The notes under the pieces are model-generated. The model was not told the DNA's origin, did no database searches, and saw nothing but the letters and a program-made list of their open reading frames with translations. A stretch of DNA of 64,000 nucleotides, taken from positions 1,383,001 to 1,447,000 of the forward strand of contig JANJXV010000030.1 of NCBI GenBank assembly GCA_024803745.1. Reading direction: 5' to 3'. Made by a program: the position numbers and the translations under genes. Of this stretch, positions 1 through 10,074 are shown piece after piece (the stretch's first letter is position 1; each line of letters begins with the position of its first letter). Origin of the DNA: Megascapheus bottae. Lineage: Eukaryota; Chordata; Mammalia; Rodentia; Geomyidae.

Positions 1-213
1 GAAAGGCCTTGTGGCCCCAAGAGACGCACCTGGCCCTCCAGAGCCAGGAAGGGGCTCACAGCTCCTATACAGAATAAAAATAAAACAAAAGTACCGCATC
101 TCTATAGCACAATGACATGTTATCATGGCATGTTATCTTACTGGGATCTACATTGCTCGTGAACTAATCTAATAGTTATCTTAACCAATACTTGCATCTT
201 ACTATTTCTTTGT
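1..213. other. Unique sequence, no gene seen
   Basis: Single-copy DNA with an A-rich stretch around 72-90. From about 70 to 200 it is AT-rich. No open frame, RNA gene or repeat family is recognised. Confidence 0.5.
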
Positions 214-418
214 GCGTGTGCTGGTGTGGAGGCTGAAACTCGGGCCTGTTTTTAGCACTCCAGGGCTCTATCCCTGCCTCTCTGCCAGCATTGTGTGGAT
301 TGACTGAAGATGAGAGTCTCATAGACTTCCCTGCTCAGGCTGGTTTCAAGCCGTGACCCTCCGATCCCAGGCCTGCGGAGGAGCTAGGATTTCAGGCGTG
401 AGCCGTCCGTGCCCAGAC
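214..418 (-). mobile_element. Degenerate dimeric 7SL/B1-like + Geo-type SINE
   Basis: On the plus strand this reads as the reverse of the SINE: a diverged right half, then the landmark block GATGAGAGTCTCATAGACTT, then CAGGCTGGTTTCAAGCCGTG, ending in CAGGCGTGAGCC. That is the complement of the Alu/B1-type GGCTCACGCCTG start. The right half (about 214-300) is badly decayed, so this is an old copy. Confidence 0.7.
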
Positions 419-1723
419 TTACCTATTTCTCAACCTTCGTGGTGTCTTTCGTTTCTTTCTATGGCACATGTACAGAGAATCGTGTCCTCTTCTTTGTGGT
501 TTATCCCGGTCAGATGAATGAACCTCCCTGATGCTGCTGACCCAAACTTCCTCCTCAACGCACAGGCGGAAGCCCCGGGCAGGTGTTGCTGGGGGTCCTG
601 GAGCCGTGCACACACACTGGACTAGACACACCCTCCCTCACGTTCACCACAGAGCACTCTCAGGGCCGAGTTCCAGAGCCTCTAAGAAGGATTCTGTCCG
701 TCATTCAAAGGCACAGACTGTAAATGCAATTACCGTGGATAATTAGCTGTTTCATCTTTGGTGTCAGTAAATTCGGAATTGCATGTGATTGCATAATATG
801 GAATACTGAACAGCCTGTTCAGCTGACAGGCTGGTGCGCCCAGCTTGCACAGGCTGGGGGGGGCAGCTTCTCAGGGCCCAGGCCCGGACCCCTGGACTCA
901 TACAGCTGTCCTTCCTGCAGGGCAGTGAGCGTAGAGTGCAGACCGTGTCCTAGGAACTGCTTTCCACACGGCGCTCGGCTGACAGAGGAGGGATGAGGGG
1001 AGCTCCAGTTAAAATCTGTGACCCGCCAGACGCTCCACAATCTGCAGGTGTGTGGCTCAGGAGAAACCCGCCACCTCGGTTACACAGATCTATGGCCTGC
1101 TCTTCTAGATGGGGCAGTGCCCGCCCTGCCCCATTCTGCCTGGAGGGGAGAACCCAAGAGTCCAGGGCTTTGGTGGCCCAGGGAAGGCTGGCATCTGAGC
1201 ATCATGGCAAACGCCAGCCAAAACAGAGCTGCACCAGAGCTTTCTGGGAAGAATCAGCCTCAGCCCTCACATTCAAGTCACCGATAAATGACTCCAGCGT
1301 GGTATCTGAAGCTGCAAGAACGAGGGTAGACCATCGAGCTCAGATCTCCCTCAGGCACGGACCTGGGCCCTCGCCTGCTAGTTCATGGTAGTCTGCCACT
1401 GTTCTTGCGAGGACAGGAATGGTGGCTGTGTGATTCCAGCTGTGCCCTCAACTCCCAGAAGCACGCTTGCCAAGGCTTCCGGAGCACCTGACCGGGTGTG
1501 GCTGGCAGAGGAAAAAGCAGTGACCCACGGACCCCTCACCACTGAAGGCCACGGGACCCCCCCCCCCACTCCCTCTCTCCAAATGCAGGGCCATCGGGAA
1601 GAGCAGTACTGTGCCAGGCTCAGTGGGGTCCTTTAATGCAAGGAGAGGAAGGGCATCCTGTCCCCCAGGCACCCCTTTCCAGTGGAAACTGAACATAAAC
1701 ATGGCAATTGAGATAAAGAAATA
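419..1723. other. Unique sequence; candidate conserved element at 715-830
   Basis: No coding exon is supported: the overlapping frames of 60-132 codons lie on both strands and show no domain. The AT-rich block 715-830 (several homeodomain-type ATTA cores, including GATAATTAGC near 738) stands out from the GC-rich surroundings and resembles a conserved non-coding element. A run of C residues lies at about 1557-1567. Confidence 0.45.
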
Positions 1724-1962
1724 GGGCCAGGCTCCATGGCTCATGCCTGTAACCCTAACTACTTAGGAGGCTGAGACCTGAGGTTGGAGGTTCAAAGTTA
1801 GCCCAAGCAGGAAAGTCTGTGAGACTCTTACCTCCAAGTACCTACCCAACAGTCAAAAGCAAAGCTATGGCTCAAGTGGCAGAGCACCAGCTTTGAGCAA
1901 AAACCAAAGGGACAATGCCCAGGCCCTAATTCAAGTGCCGGTACTGTGGTGTGCACACACAC
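1724..1962 (+). mobile_element. Dimeric 7SL/B1-like + Geo-type SINE
   Basis: Starts GGGCCAGGCTCCATGGCTCA and continues with TGCCTGTAACCCTAACTACT, the 7SL-derived A-box region. The block CAGGAAAGTCTGTGAGACTC follows, then the right half with GGCTCAAGTGGCAGAG and CCAGGCCCTAATTCAAGTGC. It is full length but about 15-20% diverged by eye. The 3' end runs into a GGA microsatellite in place of an A tail. Confidence 0.85.
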
Positions 1963-2033
1963 GGAAGGAGGAGGAAGAGGAGGAGGAGGAGGAGGAGGAG
2001 GAGGAGGAGGAGGAGGAGGAGGGAGAGGAGGAC
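1963..2033 (+). repeat. (GGA)n microsatellite at a SINE 3' end
   Basis: About 20 GGA triplets with one GAA interruption directly follow the SINE. The poly-Glu frame across it is a by-product of the triplet and not evidence of a gene. Confidence 0.95.
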
Positions 2034-3387
2034 CTAGTCGTGGTGAAGGAGGGAAGGGATTTTACAGAGATGCTGGTGAATGTCCTTGCCTATAGCTCAC
2101 GTAGGCAATGGAGACACCTGAAGGGAGGCCCGAGTGGGGGGGGGGGTCTTCCCAGCAGTTTTGTTGCCGCACAGAGCCAGGTAATTAGAAAGCCCAGAAC
2201 GGCAGTGAGGGAGCAGGGGCTTTTCCTGGGAAGGTGAAGGGGGGAGCCAGCTCTGCGCTCTGAGCCTCTGCCTTTAAAAATAGGTCCTGTAACACGACGA
2301 GGCGGACTCCTGAGCCTTCTTCCATGTCCTCCCCAGTTTTCAGAACAAACCTACTTCACATCCATGTTCAAAGCGCACAGCCACAGGGCGCAGGCCCACG
2401 CTGCCAGTCACCTCGTGTTTTCAAGAGGAAAAGATCTTTTCAGCATGAAAGATTCAGGAATGTCTGTTGACATATTAAGGAAATAACCTCAGGGGACAGC
2501 TGACAGGGCTCCAAGAAGTGTCACCAAGGGAACGGTGACGCACACAGGACAAGCGTGCTGTTTTTACAGGCTGGCGCAGGGCCAGGCCCAATCTGGCCAG
2601 CGTTCCTGAGATGGCAGCTCAGCGGCTGGGCTGGGTGGGTGACTGCAGTCAGCAGAATCCTTTTCTGGAAGGTAGTAAAGAAAGAGGGGAGAGGGAGGGA
2701 GGGAATCGAGGTGATGAGCCTGTATACATCTGACCATCGGGCAACATGGAAAGGGAAAAGAAAAGAGTCTAACACAAAGCTAAGACCCACACCCAAGACT
2801 GGCCTAACCGTCCCCAAAGCAGTGCTATTTTCTCATTTCAGCTCTGGGTGGGGTCTTTTTATCATTTTTTTTAAAGCACAGCTAGGAACATGCCTAATTC
2901 CCGGTGGAGCTCAGTAATGACGGGGGAAAACAGAAGACATTAGGTGGGAATGTGAAAATAATGATCTTTTTCATTACTGAATAAATGGGCTGATTCCTTT
3001 TAAGCGTGTACATAAAAGAATGGTTTCTTAAAAACCTCTTTCTCCATGACCGCTGCTTCTCAGTTATTATGAAATAAATAACAGGGATAATAACTATGCA
3101 GATGTGAGTGGCCCTGGGTCAGGTACATCCCCAAAACTGTCCTCTGGGGGGAGGGGAGGGGAGGGGCACTCCTTATTTTCTCTCTCAGGCATGGTGAGCT
3201 GTTTAAGAGGGAGTCACCCCAACTACGCATAACCTGGCTTCGTTCTTCTAGCTTACTCTTGGGTATAAGGACCTGTGTTCTGCAGAAGAACATTAGCAAA
3301 CACGCAGTTAGGTTCAAGGCCTTTAGAAACAGAATGTTAAACCCATCCTCACCCGGCTTAAAACTGTGAAGGATGGAGAGGAACAAG
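2034..3387. other. Unique sequence with G4 motif and AT-rich candidate element
   Basis: No gene is supported; opposed frames of 98-120 codons overlap at 2521-2917. A G-run lies at 2137-2147. The AT-rich stretch 2930-3115 (including CATTACTGAATAAATGGGC and GTTATTATGAAATAAATAAC) looks like possible conserved non-coding DNA. The G-quadruplex motif is listed separately. Confidence 0.45.
3146..3166 (+). other. Canonical G-quadruplex motif
   Basis: Four G tracts in the order G6-A-G4-A-G4-A-G4, with single-base loops. This meets the usual G4 rule (four runs of at least three G, loops of 1-7) and should be very stable on the plus strand. Confidence 0.85.
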
Positions 3388-3490
3388 TCTCTGTCTCTCT
3401 GTCTCTGTGTCTCTGTCTCTCTGTCTCTGTCTCTGTCTCTGTCTCTCTCTCTGCCTCTCTGTCTCTCTCTCTCTCTCTCTCCCTTCTCTC
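3388..3490 (+). repeat. (GTCTCT)n / (CT)n low-complexity repeat
   Basis: About 100 bp of GTCTCT and GTCTCTGTCTCT hexamer mixture ending in pure CT. A frame of alternating Ser/Leu/Val crosses it and is not coding. Confidence 0.95.
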
Positions 3491-4640
3491 TGCAGCACTA
3501 GAACGCAGGACTCATGTTGCTACGCCGGTGCTCTCCCCCTTGAACCATGCCCCAGCTCCAGAGATATTTTAATACTAACAAAATAAAGGTGAGGGCAGAG
3601 AGATAGAAAACGGGTCCTGGAAGAATGACAGTAAGTAACATGAGAGCGAGGCTACACCCTTTGTCTTTTTCAGCATAGTCCCTTCACTGAAGGCAAATGT
3701 GTCCTGGGGCATGAAGAGTCAGTCCTTTAGAAACCGGATCTCAGTTGTCCTCCAGCTCCCCGGGAAATGATTTACTTACAGGAAGAGAAAGAGAGACGCG
3801 CTTTCTAGAGACTGAAGGCATCCGATGGGCCGCTGTCATCTGGCCACCAGATCAGAAGGCCGCCTGGCTGTGGGCAGGAGCGCCCCCTAGAGGGTGCTGG
3901 ACAAGGCGCCACAGAGCCCCTCAGAACTTGAAAATGCCTCCTTCCTGTCCTTGCATCACTAGGCCCCTGGGTTGGTCCACACAGGACAGTTACGAGCCTT
4001 TCTCACCAGAACTCACATCCATCTTCTCGCTTTGCTCGCACAAACCTTCATTTCCGTGTCCCTAGACCCTTGGCTCAATTGCTGAGAAAACAAGACTGCA
4101 CCAAACATTGGACCAGGATGCCTCTTGCTGCGTGTGGATTTGCTGAGAAATAGGGTGAGGCACAGTTGCTATTTTATCCACACATCCCTCTCCATCTGCT
4201 GTGCGTTCACTGTGTCTTACAAACATGTGACATATTTGGAAATATATTGTTCACATAGCTTGCCTGCTTTCCACTCGAGGCACGCTAAAAATACAACATG
4301 GGTTTGTCAACATGGCTCTCAAAAACAAGACACCGTCATACGAAAATTACCCAGAGTTCACCGTGCGGGCCACGCAGTTACCACGGTCCCCGTTTCTGAC
4401 TTGGCCCTGTTCAGGCACCCATGAAAAATCTGTACCCAAAGCACCTCAGACACAAGAGCAGCAGGCATGGCCCACTGTGTCTCTTGGTGCAGAAAGGCAA
4501 GAGAAAGAATGGAGGCTGTCTTAGAGCTGGCACTTCTCTAACCAGCCTGCAGCCCTACCTCCAGTGCTCCATCAGCTGAAAGCTTCACAGGTGCCATCTG
4601 AAGCCGAGCTTGCTTCCCTGTTGTTACAAATGCCTGTTTG
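3491..4640. other. Unique sequence, no gene seen
   Basis: About 3500-3570 may be a decayed Geo-type right half (GAACCATGCCCCAGCTCC resembles its complement). The rest is single-copy DNA with only short, domain-free open frames. Confidence 0.4.
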
Positions 4641-4722
4641 TCACAGGTGCCTTAGCACCTGTCACCCTGGCTACTCAGGAAGGTGAGACCTGAGGATCAC
4701 GGGTCAAGGCCAGCCTGGGTTG
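4641..4722 (+). mobile_element. 7SL/B1-like SINE fragment (left half)
   Basis: TAGCACCTGTCACCCTGGCTACTCAGGAAG, then GGTGAGACCTGAGGATCACG and AAGGCCAGCCTGGGTTGGG, match the left half of the dimeric SINEs in this window. The right half is absent. A short T-run follows at about 4727. Confidence 0.65.
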
Positions 4723-4810
4723 GGATTTTTTTTTTAATAACTGTTTGCTTTCCATGGAATCAGTAGTAGTCCTGGGCTGGGAGTGAACTCCTGCAGTTCC
4801 CGGAGAATTT

Positions 4811-5044
4811 ATTTTTTGTCGGTCATGGGGCTTGAACTCTGGGCCTGGATGCTGTCCCTCAACTCTTCAGTTCAAGGCTACCCCTCAACCCCTTGAGCCA
4901 CAGCACCACTTCCAGCTTTCTGGTGGTTAATTGTGGATACGAGTCTGAAAGACTTTCCTGCTGGGGCTGGTTTTGAACCAAGATCTTCAGATCTCAACCT
5001 ACTGAGTAGCTAGGGTTTCAGGCCTGAGCCACCACGCCCGGCTT
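4811..5044 (-). mobile_element. Dimeric 7SL/B1-like + Geo-type SINE
   Basis: Near full-length reverse copy. It begins with the complement of the A tail (ATTTTTTGTC), followed by GGGGCTTGAACTCTGGGCCT, CCCCTTGAGCCACAGCACCA, GGTGGTTAATTGTGG and AGATCTCAACCTACTGAGTA. It ends with GCCTGAGCCACCACGCCCGG. Confidence 0.9.
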
Positions 5045-5905
5045 AAAATAGCTTCATTTTTATAAAGTACATCCGCCAGTTTCCTTATGCTCAGAAGTCC
5101 GCAGTGTGCATCCCGTGTTTCCAGCAGCACGTGCAGCCGTGACAGTGCTGTCATGACGTGATCCTTACTGTGCTTCTCTCCAACGTGAATCCAATGACGG
5201 TGACCACGCGCTAGCAGCTGGGAATTGACAGGCTCCTACTGCAGGGTGGTTGGTCCCCAGCCTGGCCGTGGCTGTGGCCTGGCCTGTGGGAGGAATCTCC
5301 CGTGGTCCAGGGTGCCCTCCTTCCTCCTGGTCAGCATAGGCATGTTAAGGAGTGGGCTTGGAGTTTGCCTGGGGGGCGTCTCCGACCCAGGCGTCCACCG
5401 AGGCCTTCTCTCCAGGTGCACAGAACATGCATCCGCCGTCTCAGGACCGGGCCAGCTGCCTCTGCAGAACACCTGCTGAGGAAACGCACCCACCCTGCAC
5501 CTGGCCGCACGCCTCGCACGCCTTGCCCACGGCAGGCCGGGTTGCAGGTGGGTCCTTGGCTTCTGCCCCAGGGTGGGCGCGCTGCACCCCCTCGCTGCCC
5601 TGGCAGCCCCCCAAGGGGGTGGGCATTCCCCACTCTCAGGTGGGAAAGATCGTCTTCATTTGCTCCAGGAATGGCAAGGTGAACGTGGGTCTCTCAAGTT
5701 CCTCTTTCTTCCTACCAGCCCTGGAGCCCTGACTCCACCCCAGCCCGCCCCACACCTTTTAAGCCTTGTGGAGGGAGATGCCCCCCTCCTGCTGTCTGTA
5801 GGGAAAAGTGAGTCAAGATGCTAACTGATCTCCAATCCCCGACCTCTCAGGGTCAACCAAACATGTTTCTACCTTGCTCCCGCTCTTTAGCAGAGCGTAA
5901 AGACG
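5045..5905. other. GC-rich unique sequence, no gene seen
   Basis: GC-rich between 5220 and 5760, so frames of 80-126 codons open on both strands at once; none has a recognisable domain. It is not obviously a CpG island. Confidence 0.45.
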
Positions 5906-5971
5906 GAACAAGACACACACATACTCAGAAAGAGAGACAGAGACAGACAGAGACAGAGACAGAGAGGGAGG
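5906..5971 (+). repeat. AGACAG-type purine microsatellite
   Basis: A short CACACA run, then imperfect AGACAG/AGAGAC repeats up to a GAGAGGGAGGAG tail. Confidence 0.8.
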
Positions 5972-6404
5972 AGATGGGAGATAAGCTTGCAGCCCCGGGA
6001 GCGGTGGGCAGTGCTCTGTGATGACCCCAGGGCCTGGGCTCTCTGTCGCCCCATCCCCAGAGGGCGCTGCACTGTAAAGACCCGGACTTTTCTGCTAACC
6101 AATGGAACTCGCTAAGACAAGGCCCAGGATTAGGCCGGCGAGGAGGCACCTGATTGCAGGTGTCATTCAGAGCTCCAAAGACTTGACAGTGGGAATGACC
6201 CCAGTGGGTCTGGCTTAATCAGATGAACCATTTAAAGGCATCCAAAGGTCGAAGAGCAGAGCTGCCCACCTGCAGCTTGGAGGAAGTGAATTTTGCTCTG
6301 TAACTCCAGAACAGCCCCTCACCCCCCAGACAGATTGGTTCCCGAGAAGAAGACCCAGGGACTCCAGCCTCGCCTCCTACTCCGGAAGTAGGAAGGCAAC
6401 AAAA

Positions 6405-6405
<1 letters not shown>
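5972..6405. other. Unique sequence, no gene seen
   Basis: Single-copy DNA with only short overlapping frames on the two strands and no recognised element. Confidence 0.4.

Positions 6406-6447
<42 letters not shown>
6406..6447 (+). repeat. (GT)n microsatellite
   Basis: About 20 perfect TG dinucleotides ending in GCGC. Confidence 0.97.
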
Positions 6448-6450
<3 letters not shown>

Positions 6451-6479
6451 ATGGGAACTTCTTAACCAGACTTTAGACC

Positions 6480-6625
6480 TTAGTTAGCAAGTATCTGAAA
6501 ACATCTAAAGCTTGTCAGTGAAAAACAAACTACCTGCTGGCAGTGTGACAGGAAGATGTAAAGGTGATAATATTGCACCAATAATTCTGCCACGATAATT
6601 AAGCCAGCGTTGCCATTTAGCAATG
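6480..6625. promoter_or_regulatory. Candidate conserved non-coding element (AT-rich)
   Basis: AT-rich block in a GC-rich neighbourhood. It contains GATAATATTGCACCAATAAT, then GATAATTAAG and CATTTAGCAATGACAATGAC, i.e. homeodomain-like TAATTA, C/EBP-like TTGCACCAA and SOX-like ACAAT cores. The call rests on composition and motif density only, and conservation was not tested. Confidence 0.3.
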
Positions 6626-7585
6626 ACAATGACAGCAATCCCTTCCCTTTCTCTTCCTGTCTCACACACAGCCGCTCAGTGAACTGCCAGTCAGTCCCGC
6701 CACCTCTGAAAGGCATCCGGTTGCTTCTGGGACTGCATTTTCAGTGCCACACCCCGCCCATCCACAGCTGTCTGCCACCTTGGACGAGGTGCGAGGGCTC
6801 AGGAAAAGCAGGGAAAGGATTTCTGCAGCCACCCGCTGGCCACCCACGAGCTCGCTCTAAGCACACCGTGGGGTCCAGAGTGGGTGCCCAGCACACAGTA
6901 GGTGCTCCAGGCCAAACGGGCCAGGTGACACAGGCTCCTGAGGCGCCATCTTGGTGTGAAGAGGCAGGTGGTTAATTACGGCCACATTTCAGCCTCCACC
7001 ATCTGTGAAACCCTGGTGGTGGTGGGCAGGCCTTGTCCACCCTTCCCTCCTCTCTCTCAGCCCTGGCCCGGTTCCACCCACCCCCTGGACCAACACGAGC
7101 TTCCCGTGCTCCTCGTTAGGTGTCTGGGCATGGACCTGGCCCACTGGAGTCCACTCTGTGCCCGCAGCTGGGAACCCAGAGTTCACAGCCTGCAGAGAGC
7201 AGGCAGGCCCCGCGGGGAGATCTCCCTCTCCTGATCCCCCCACACCCCCACACGCTGGGCTTCCTCCAACCCTTCATGGAAGGCTCCAGAGCCCGAGGAA
7301 AGGAAACCAAAAGAATGTGTCTTCTGATCCAAATGAAGCCAAGAGCTGGATGGGCGGTGTGTGCCAAAGGGAAGCGAGGCCAGGGCTGCTTTCCTCGCCA
7401 GCCTGCCGCCCCTGCATGCCTGCAAGCTCCCCTTCTCCCACAAGGCTCACCAGTGGGACAGGAAATGGGGTGTGCACCAACAGCTGCCCCCATTCTCAGG
7501 GCACCTAGTCAGATGGCACATGAGCAGTGATCCTGCTAGCCACGGGTTCTGAAAGAAAGAAAAATGTGAGTGCATGGAGGGGGGA
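6626..7585. other. GC-rich unique sequence, no gene seen
   Basis: Several overlapping frames of 60-167 codons occur on both strands between 6990 and 7550. That is expected from the GC content, and none looks like a known protein. Confidence 0.4.
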
Positions 7586-7655
7586 ATTGGAGAGAGACAG
7601 AGAGAGGAGAGACATGCAGGAGGAGGAGGAAGGGGGAGAGAGGAGGAAGGGAGCT
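7586..7655 (+). repeat. GA-rich low-complexity tract
   Basis: Purine run of GAGAGACAGAGAGAGGAGAG type followed by AGGAGGAGGAAGG. Confidence 0.75.
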
Positions 7656-7798
7656 AGTGGCATACAGTAAGAAAGGATCCGCTGAGAGTGGTGACCGCCT
7701 GATCAGAAGAGACAGTGGCTTCTGTTGCCCACCCCAGGCTCCACCTTGCCTGTGCATGGATCGCATTATCTTACCCTTCATTTATGTGATCAAATGTC

Positions 7799-8024
7799 CA
7801 GTCGTGGGGATTGAACTCTGGGCCTGGATGCTGTCCCTGAGCTCTTTTACTTCAGGGTAGCCCTCTACTACTTTAAGCCACGGTGCCCCTTCTGGTTTTC
7901 TGGAGGTTAACTGAAGATAAGAGTCTTATGGACTTTTCTGCCCAGGCTGGCTTTGAACTGTGATCCTCAGATCTCAGCCTCCTGAGCAGCTAGGATGCCA
8001 GGCGTGAGCCACCAGCGTTACGCT
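7799..8024 (-). mobile_element. Dimeric 7SL/B1-like + Geo-type SINE
   Basis: Reverse copy with GGGGATTGAACTCTGGGCCT, GATGCTGTCCCTGAGCTCTT, GATAAGAGTCTTATGGACTT, CAGGCTGGCTTTGAACTGTG and CAGGCGTGAGCCACCAGCG in order. Both halves are present and it is moderately diverged. Confidence 0.9.
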
Positions 8025-9040
8025 TTGTAAAGCTGTTGTGTTGTTGCCATTACTCTTGGTGCTTCAAGTCAGTGCTGTGTGGAAGGGGCTGCTGTCCCCA
8101 TTTAAGACACGGGGACACAAAGGCCAGGCCAGGAGCTGAGGCCAGCCCTGGCTGCTCCCCGAGGACCGGAGCCCCTGCCCCGGAGGCGCTGGGCAGATGC
8201 AGCCTGCAGCGTGGCCAGCAGGGACTGAGCCCTCGGCACTCACGCTGCAGAGCTTCACGACACACAATGAGGCAAAAACGTCCTCTAGAAAATGGCTCAG
8301 TGACCCCGCTGTCATGGTTCTCTGTCCAGAGGCCAGCCCACTTGGGGGCAGGAAGAGCCTTGCAGCGCTGTCTCACTGTGAGCCGAAGCTATGACATGGT
8401 GGCCGTGCACGTCCCTGAGGAGCGCAGGACATTTCACCCGCCACCAAGGGTCTGTCCCCGTGTGGAATCAGAAAACGCCGATGTAAAGTCTGCTGAGCCC
8501 TGGACGTGAACTGCGGCTGGGGACGGCAGGGCAGGCCCCGTGCCTCTGCCCCGGCTTCTCCTCTTTGACCTGGTTGGCCAGCTCTGTTGGGTCCACCTTC
8601 TGCGCTGGGAACAGCCTGTGTGGTACTTGGAAAAGTCTGGGCTGCCAGCTGGACCCCGCGACTCCACCAGCTACTGTCTCAGGCTAAGCAGCCGCCAGTG
8701 GCTCCTCGGCCGGCGTCTCGTGTGAGCAAAACCCTTCAGCCAGCCTCGCATCCTGACGGCCGAGCACGAGGACAGCGGCCCTGCAGTCCCGGCCAAGGCC
8801 GGCCGCTGCGCTGTGCTGGTTTTCCTAGCTGGATGTGGGGCGCCCTTCCTTTCTAGAATTTCCAGGAAGTATGCTTGCCTCCCACACATTTGATGTAATT
8901 CAAAACAAAGTTTGAAGCTATTTCTTCCAATTCAGGAAAAGTTGTGAGCTTGGCAAAGGCAATGGAAAATGAAAACCAACCAACCAAACACACATGCAAA
9001 AGTACGGTAGTGGATTCTTTCAGTGTTTTTCTCATTTTGG
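8025..9040. other. Unique sequence; possible MIR relic at 8085-8145
   Basis: TGTCCCCATTTAAGACACGG, followed by GGACACAAAGGC, resembles the MIR core (CCCCATTTTACAGATGAGG...) and may be an ancient MIR. From 8870 to 9000 the sequence is AT-richer (TTTGATGTAATTCAAAACAA). The open frames of 72-157 codons occur on both strands and carry no domain. Confidence 0.4.
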
Positions 9041-9057
9041 GGTGTGTGTGTGCGTGC

Positions 9058-9112
<55 letters not shown>
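9041..9112 (+). repeat. (GT)n microsatellite with GCGT interruptions
   Basis: TG repeat with three GCGTGC interruptions at 9052-9062, then about 24 uninterrupted GT units. Confidence 0.97.
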
Positions 9113-9113
<1 letters not shown>

Positions 9114-9700
9114 CATGAAGTGCACAGGAGAATTAAGCTCAAAAAAGCAATGCTTCAGAGATAGAAACTCCTGTGATTCATGTTGTGCATAATGGACCTG
9201 GCAGGCCCAAGCGCAGAACTTTCCAGAAGTGTTTTCGTGGCAGCAGCTCCTAGCCAATGCACATATTTTAGCTGTCCTGGCCAGTTGCCCGGCCTGCAGA
9301 AAAAGTCTCGTATCTCCACAAGTTTGGCCAGCCTCACCGTGGAGTTTCTAAGCTGCATGGCAGAGTTGGATAAGCTTATTTTTAAGTGCCAAAAAGACTC
9401 CTGCTACTTATATTGTTACTAAATACCAGATCCGTCTAATAAAGAGCCAGCAGAGCCAAACCCAGAGTAATCAAATAACCTACCATTAACATTTTCTAAA
9501 CACAAAAAATGCAAGTGGAACGGCAGATTACTGTTTTTCTTTGTTTGCCTTACTCTCTATTACTGGAACCCCGTAGGGGACTGGGAAGGGGACAGAGTGG
9601 GGGACAGGGCTCCAAGATGCCTTCGTACCCTGCACATCTCTGGGAAACACCGGAGAGGAAATTGAGGCTGGGGGATTTCCCCTGGGTTCTGTCCCCCCCC
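9113..9700. other. Unique sequence; AT-rich stretch 9360-9510
   Basis: From about 9360 to 9510 the DNA is AT-rich (TTGGATAAGCTTATTTTTAA, GAGTAATCAAATAACCTACC) and could be a conserved non-coding element. No gene is seen. Confidence 0.4.
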
Positions 9701-9707
9701 ACAACCC

Positions 9708-9710
<3 letters not shown>

Positions 9711-9756
<46 letters not shown>
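9711..9756 (+). repeat. (TC)n(AC)n compound microsatellite
   Basis: About 5 TC units pass directly into about 17 AC units. Confidence 0.95.
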
Positions 9757-9757
<1 letters not shown>

Positions 9758-9879
9758 AAGTCTGCAGAGCTGAATTTGCAGGGAAAACTAGAAATGCACT
9801 GGAATTTGACCAGGAAGGAGAGAAACACAAAGGGATAATTTGGGAACCTGGGAAATTAGAGGACTCAAGACTTGGAGCT

Positions 9880-10074
9880 TGGGCTGAGAGTTTGGTAGAG
9901 TGCTTGCCTAGCATGCATGAAGACCCAGGTTCGATTCCTTGGTACCACATACCTAGAAAAAAGCCGGAAGTGGTGCTGAGGCTCACATGCTAGAGCTCTG
10001 GCCATGAGACAGTCTAAGGACAGTGCTCAGGCCCTGAGCTCAAGCCCAGGACTGGCAAAAAAAGAAAAAAAGAG
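9880..10074 (+). mobile_element. IDL-Geo type dimeric SINE
   Basis: The ID-like left half has TGGTAGAGTGCTTGCCTAGC and a perfect RNA polymerase III B box, GGTTCGATTCC at 9929-9939, then TACCACATACC. The right half runs CGGAAGTGGTGCTGAGGCTC to CAAGCCCAGGACTGGC, with an A-rich tail at 10056-10074. The family assignment to geomyoid IDL-Geo is from memory. Confidence 0.88.

Noticed and set aside
1963..2237. Poly-glutamate protein
   Set aside because: Pure GGA/GAG microsatellite at a SINE end; the flanking residues show no family.
9880..10074. tRNA gene suggested by the A/B-box-like sequence
   Set aside because: The B box belongs to an ID-type SINE. No cloverleaf with acceptor pairing is visible and an A tail follows.
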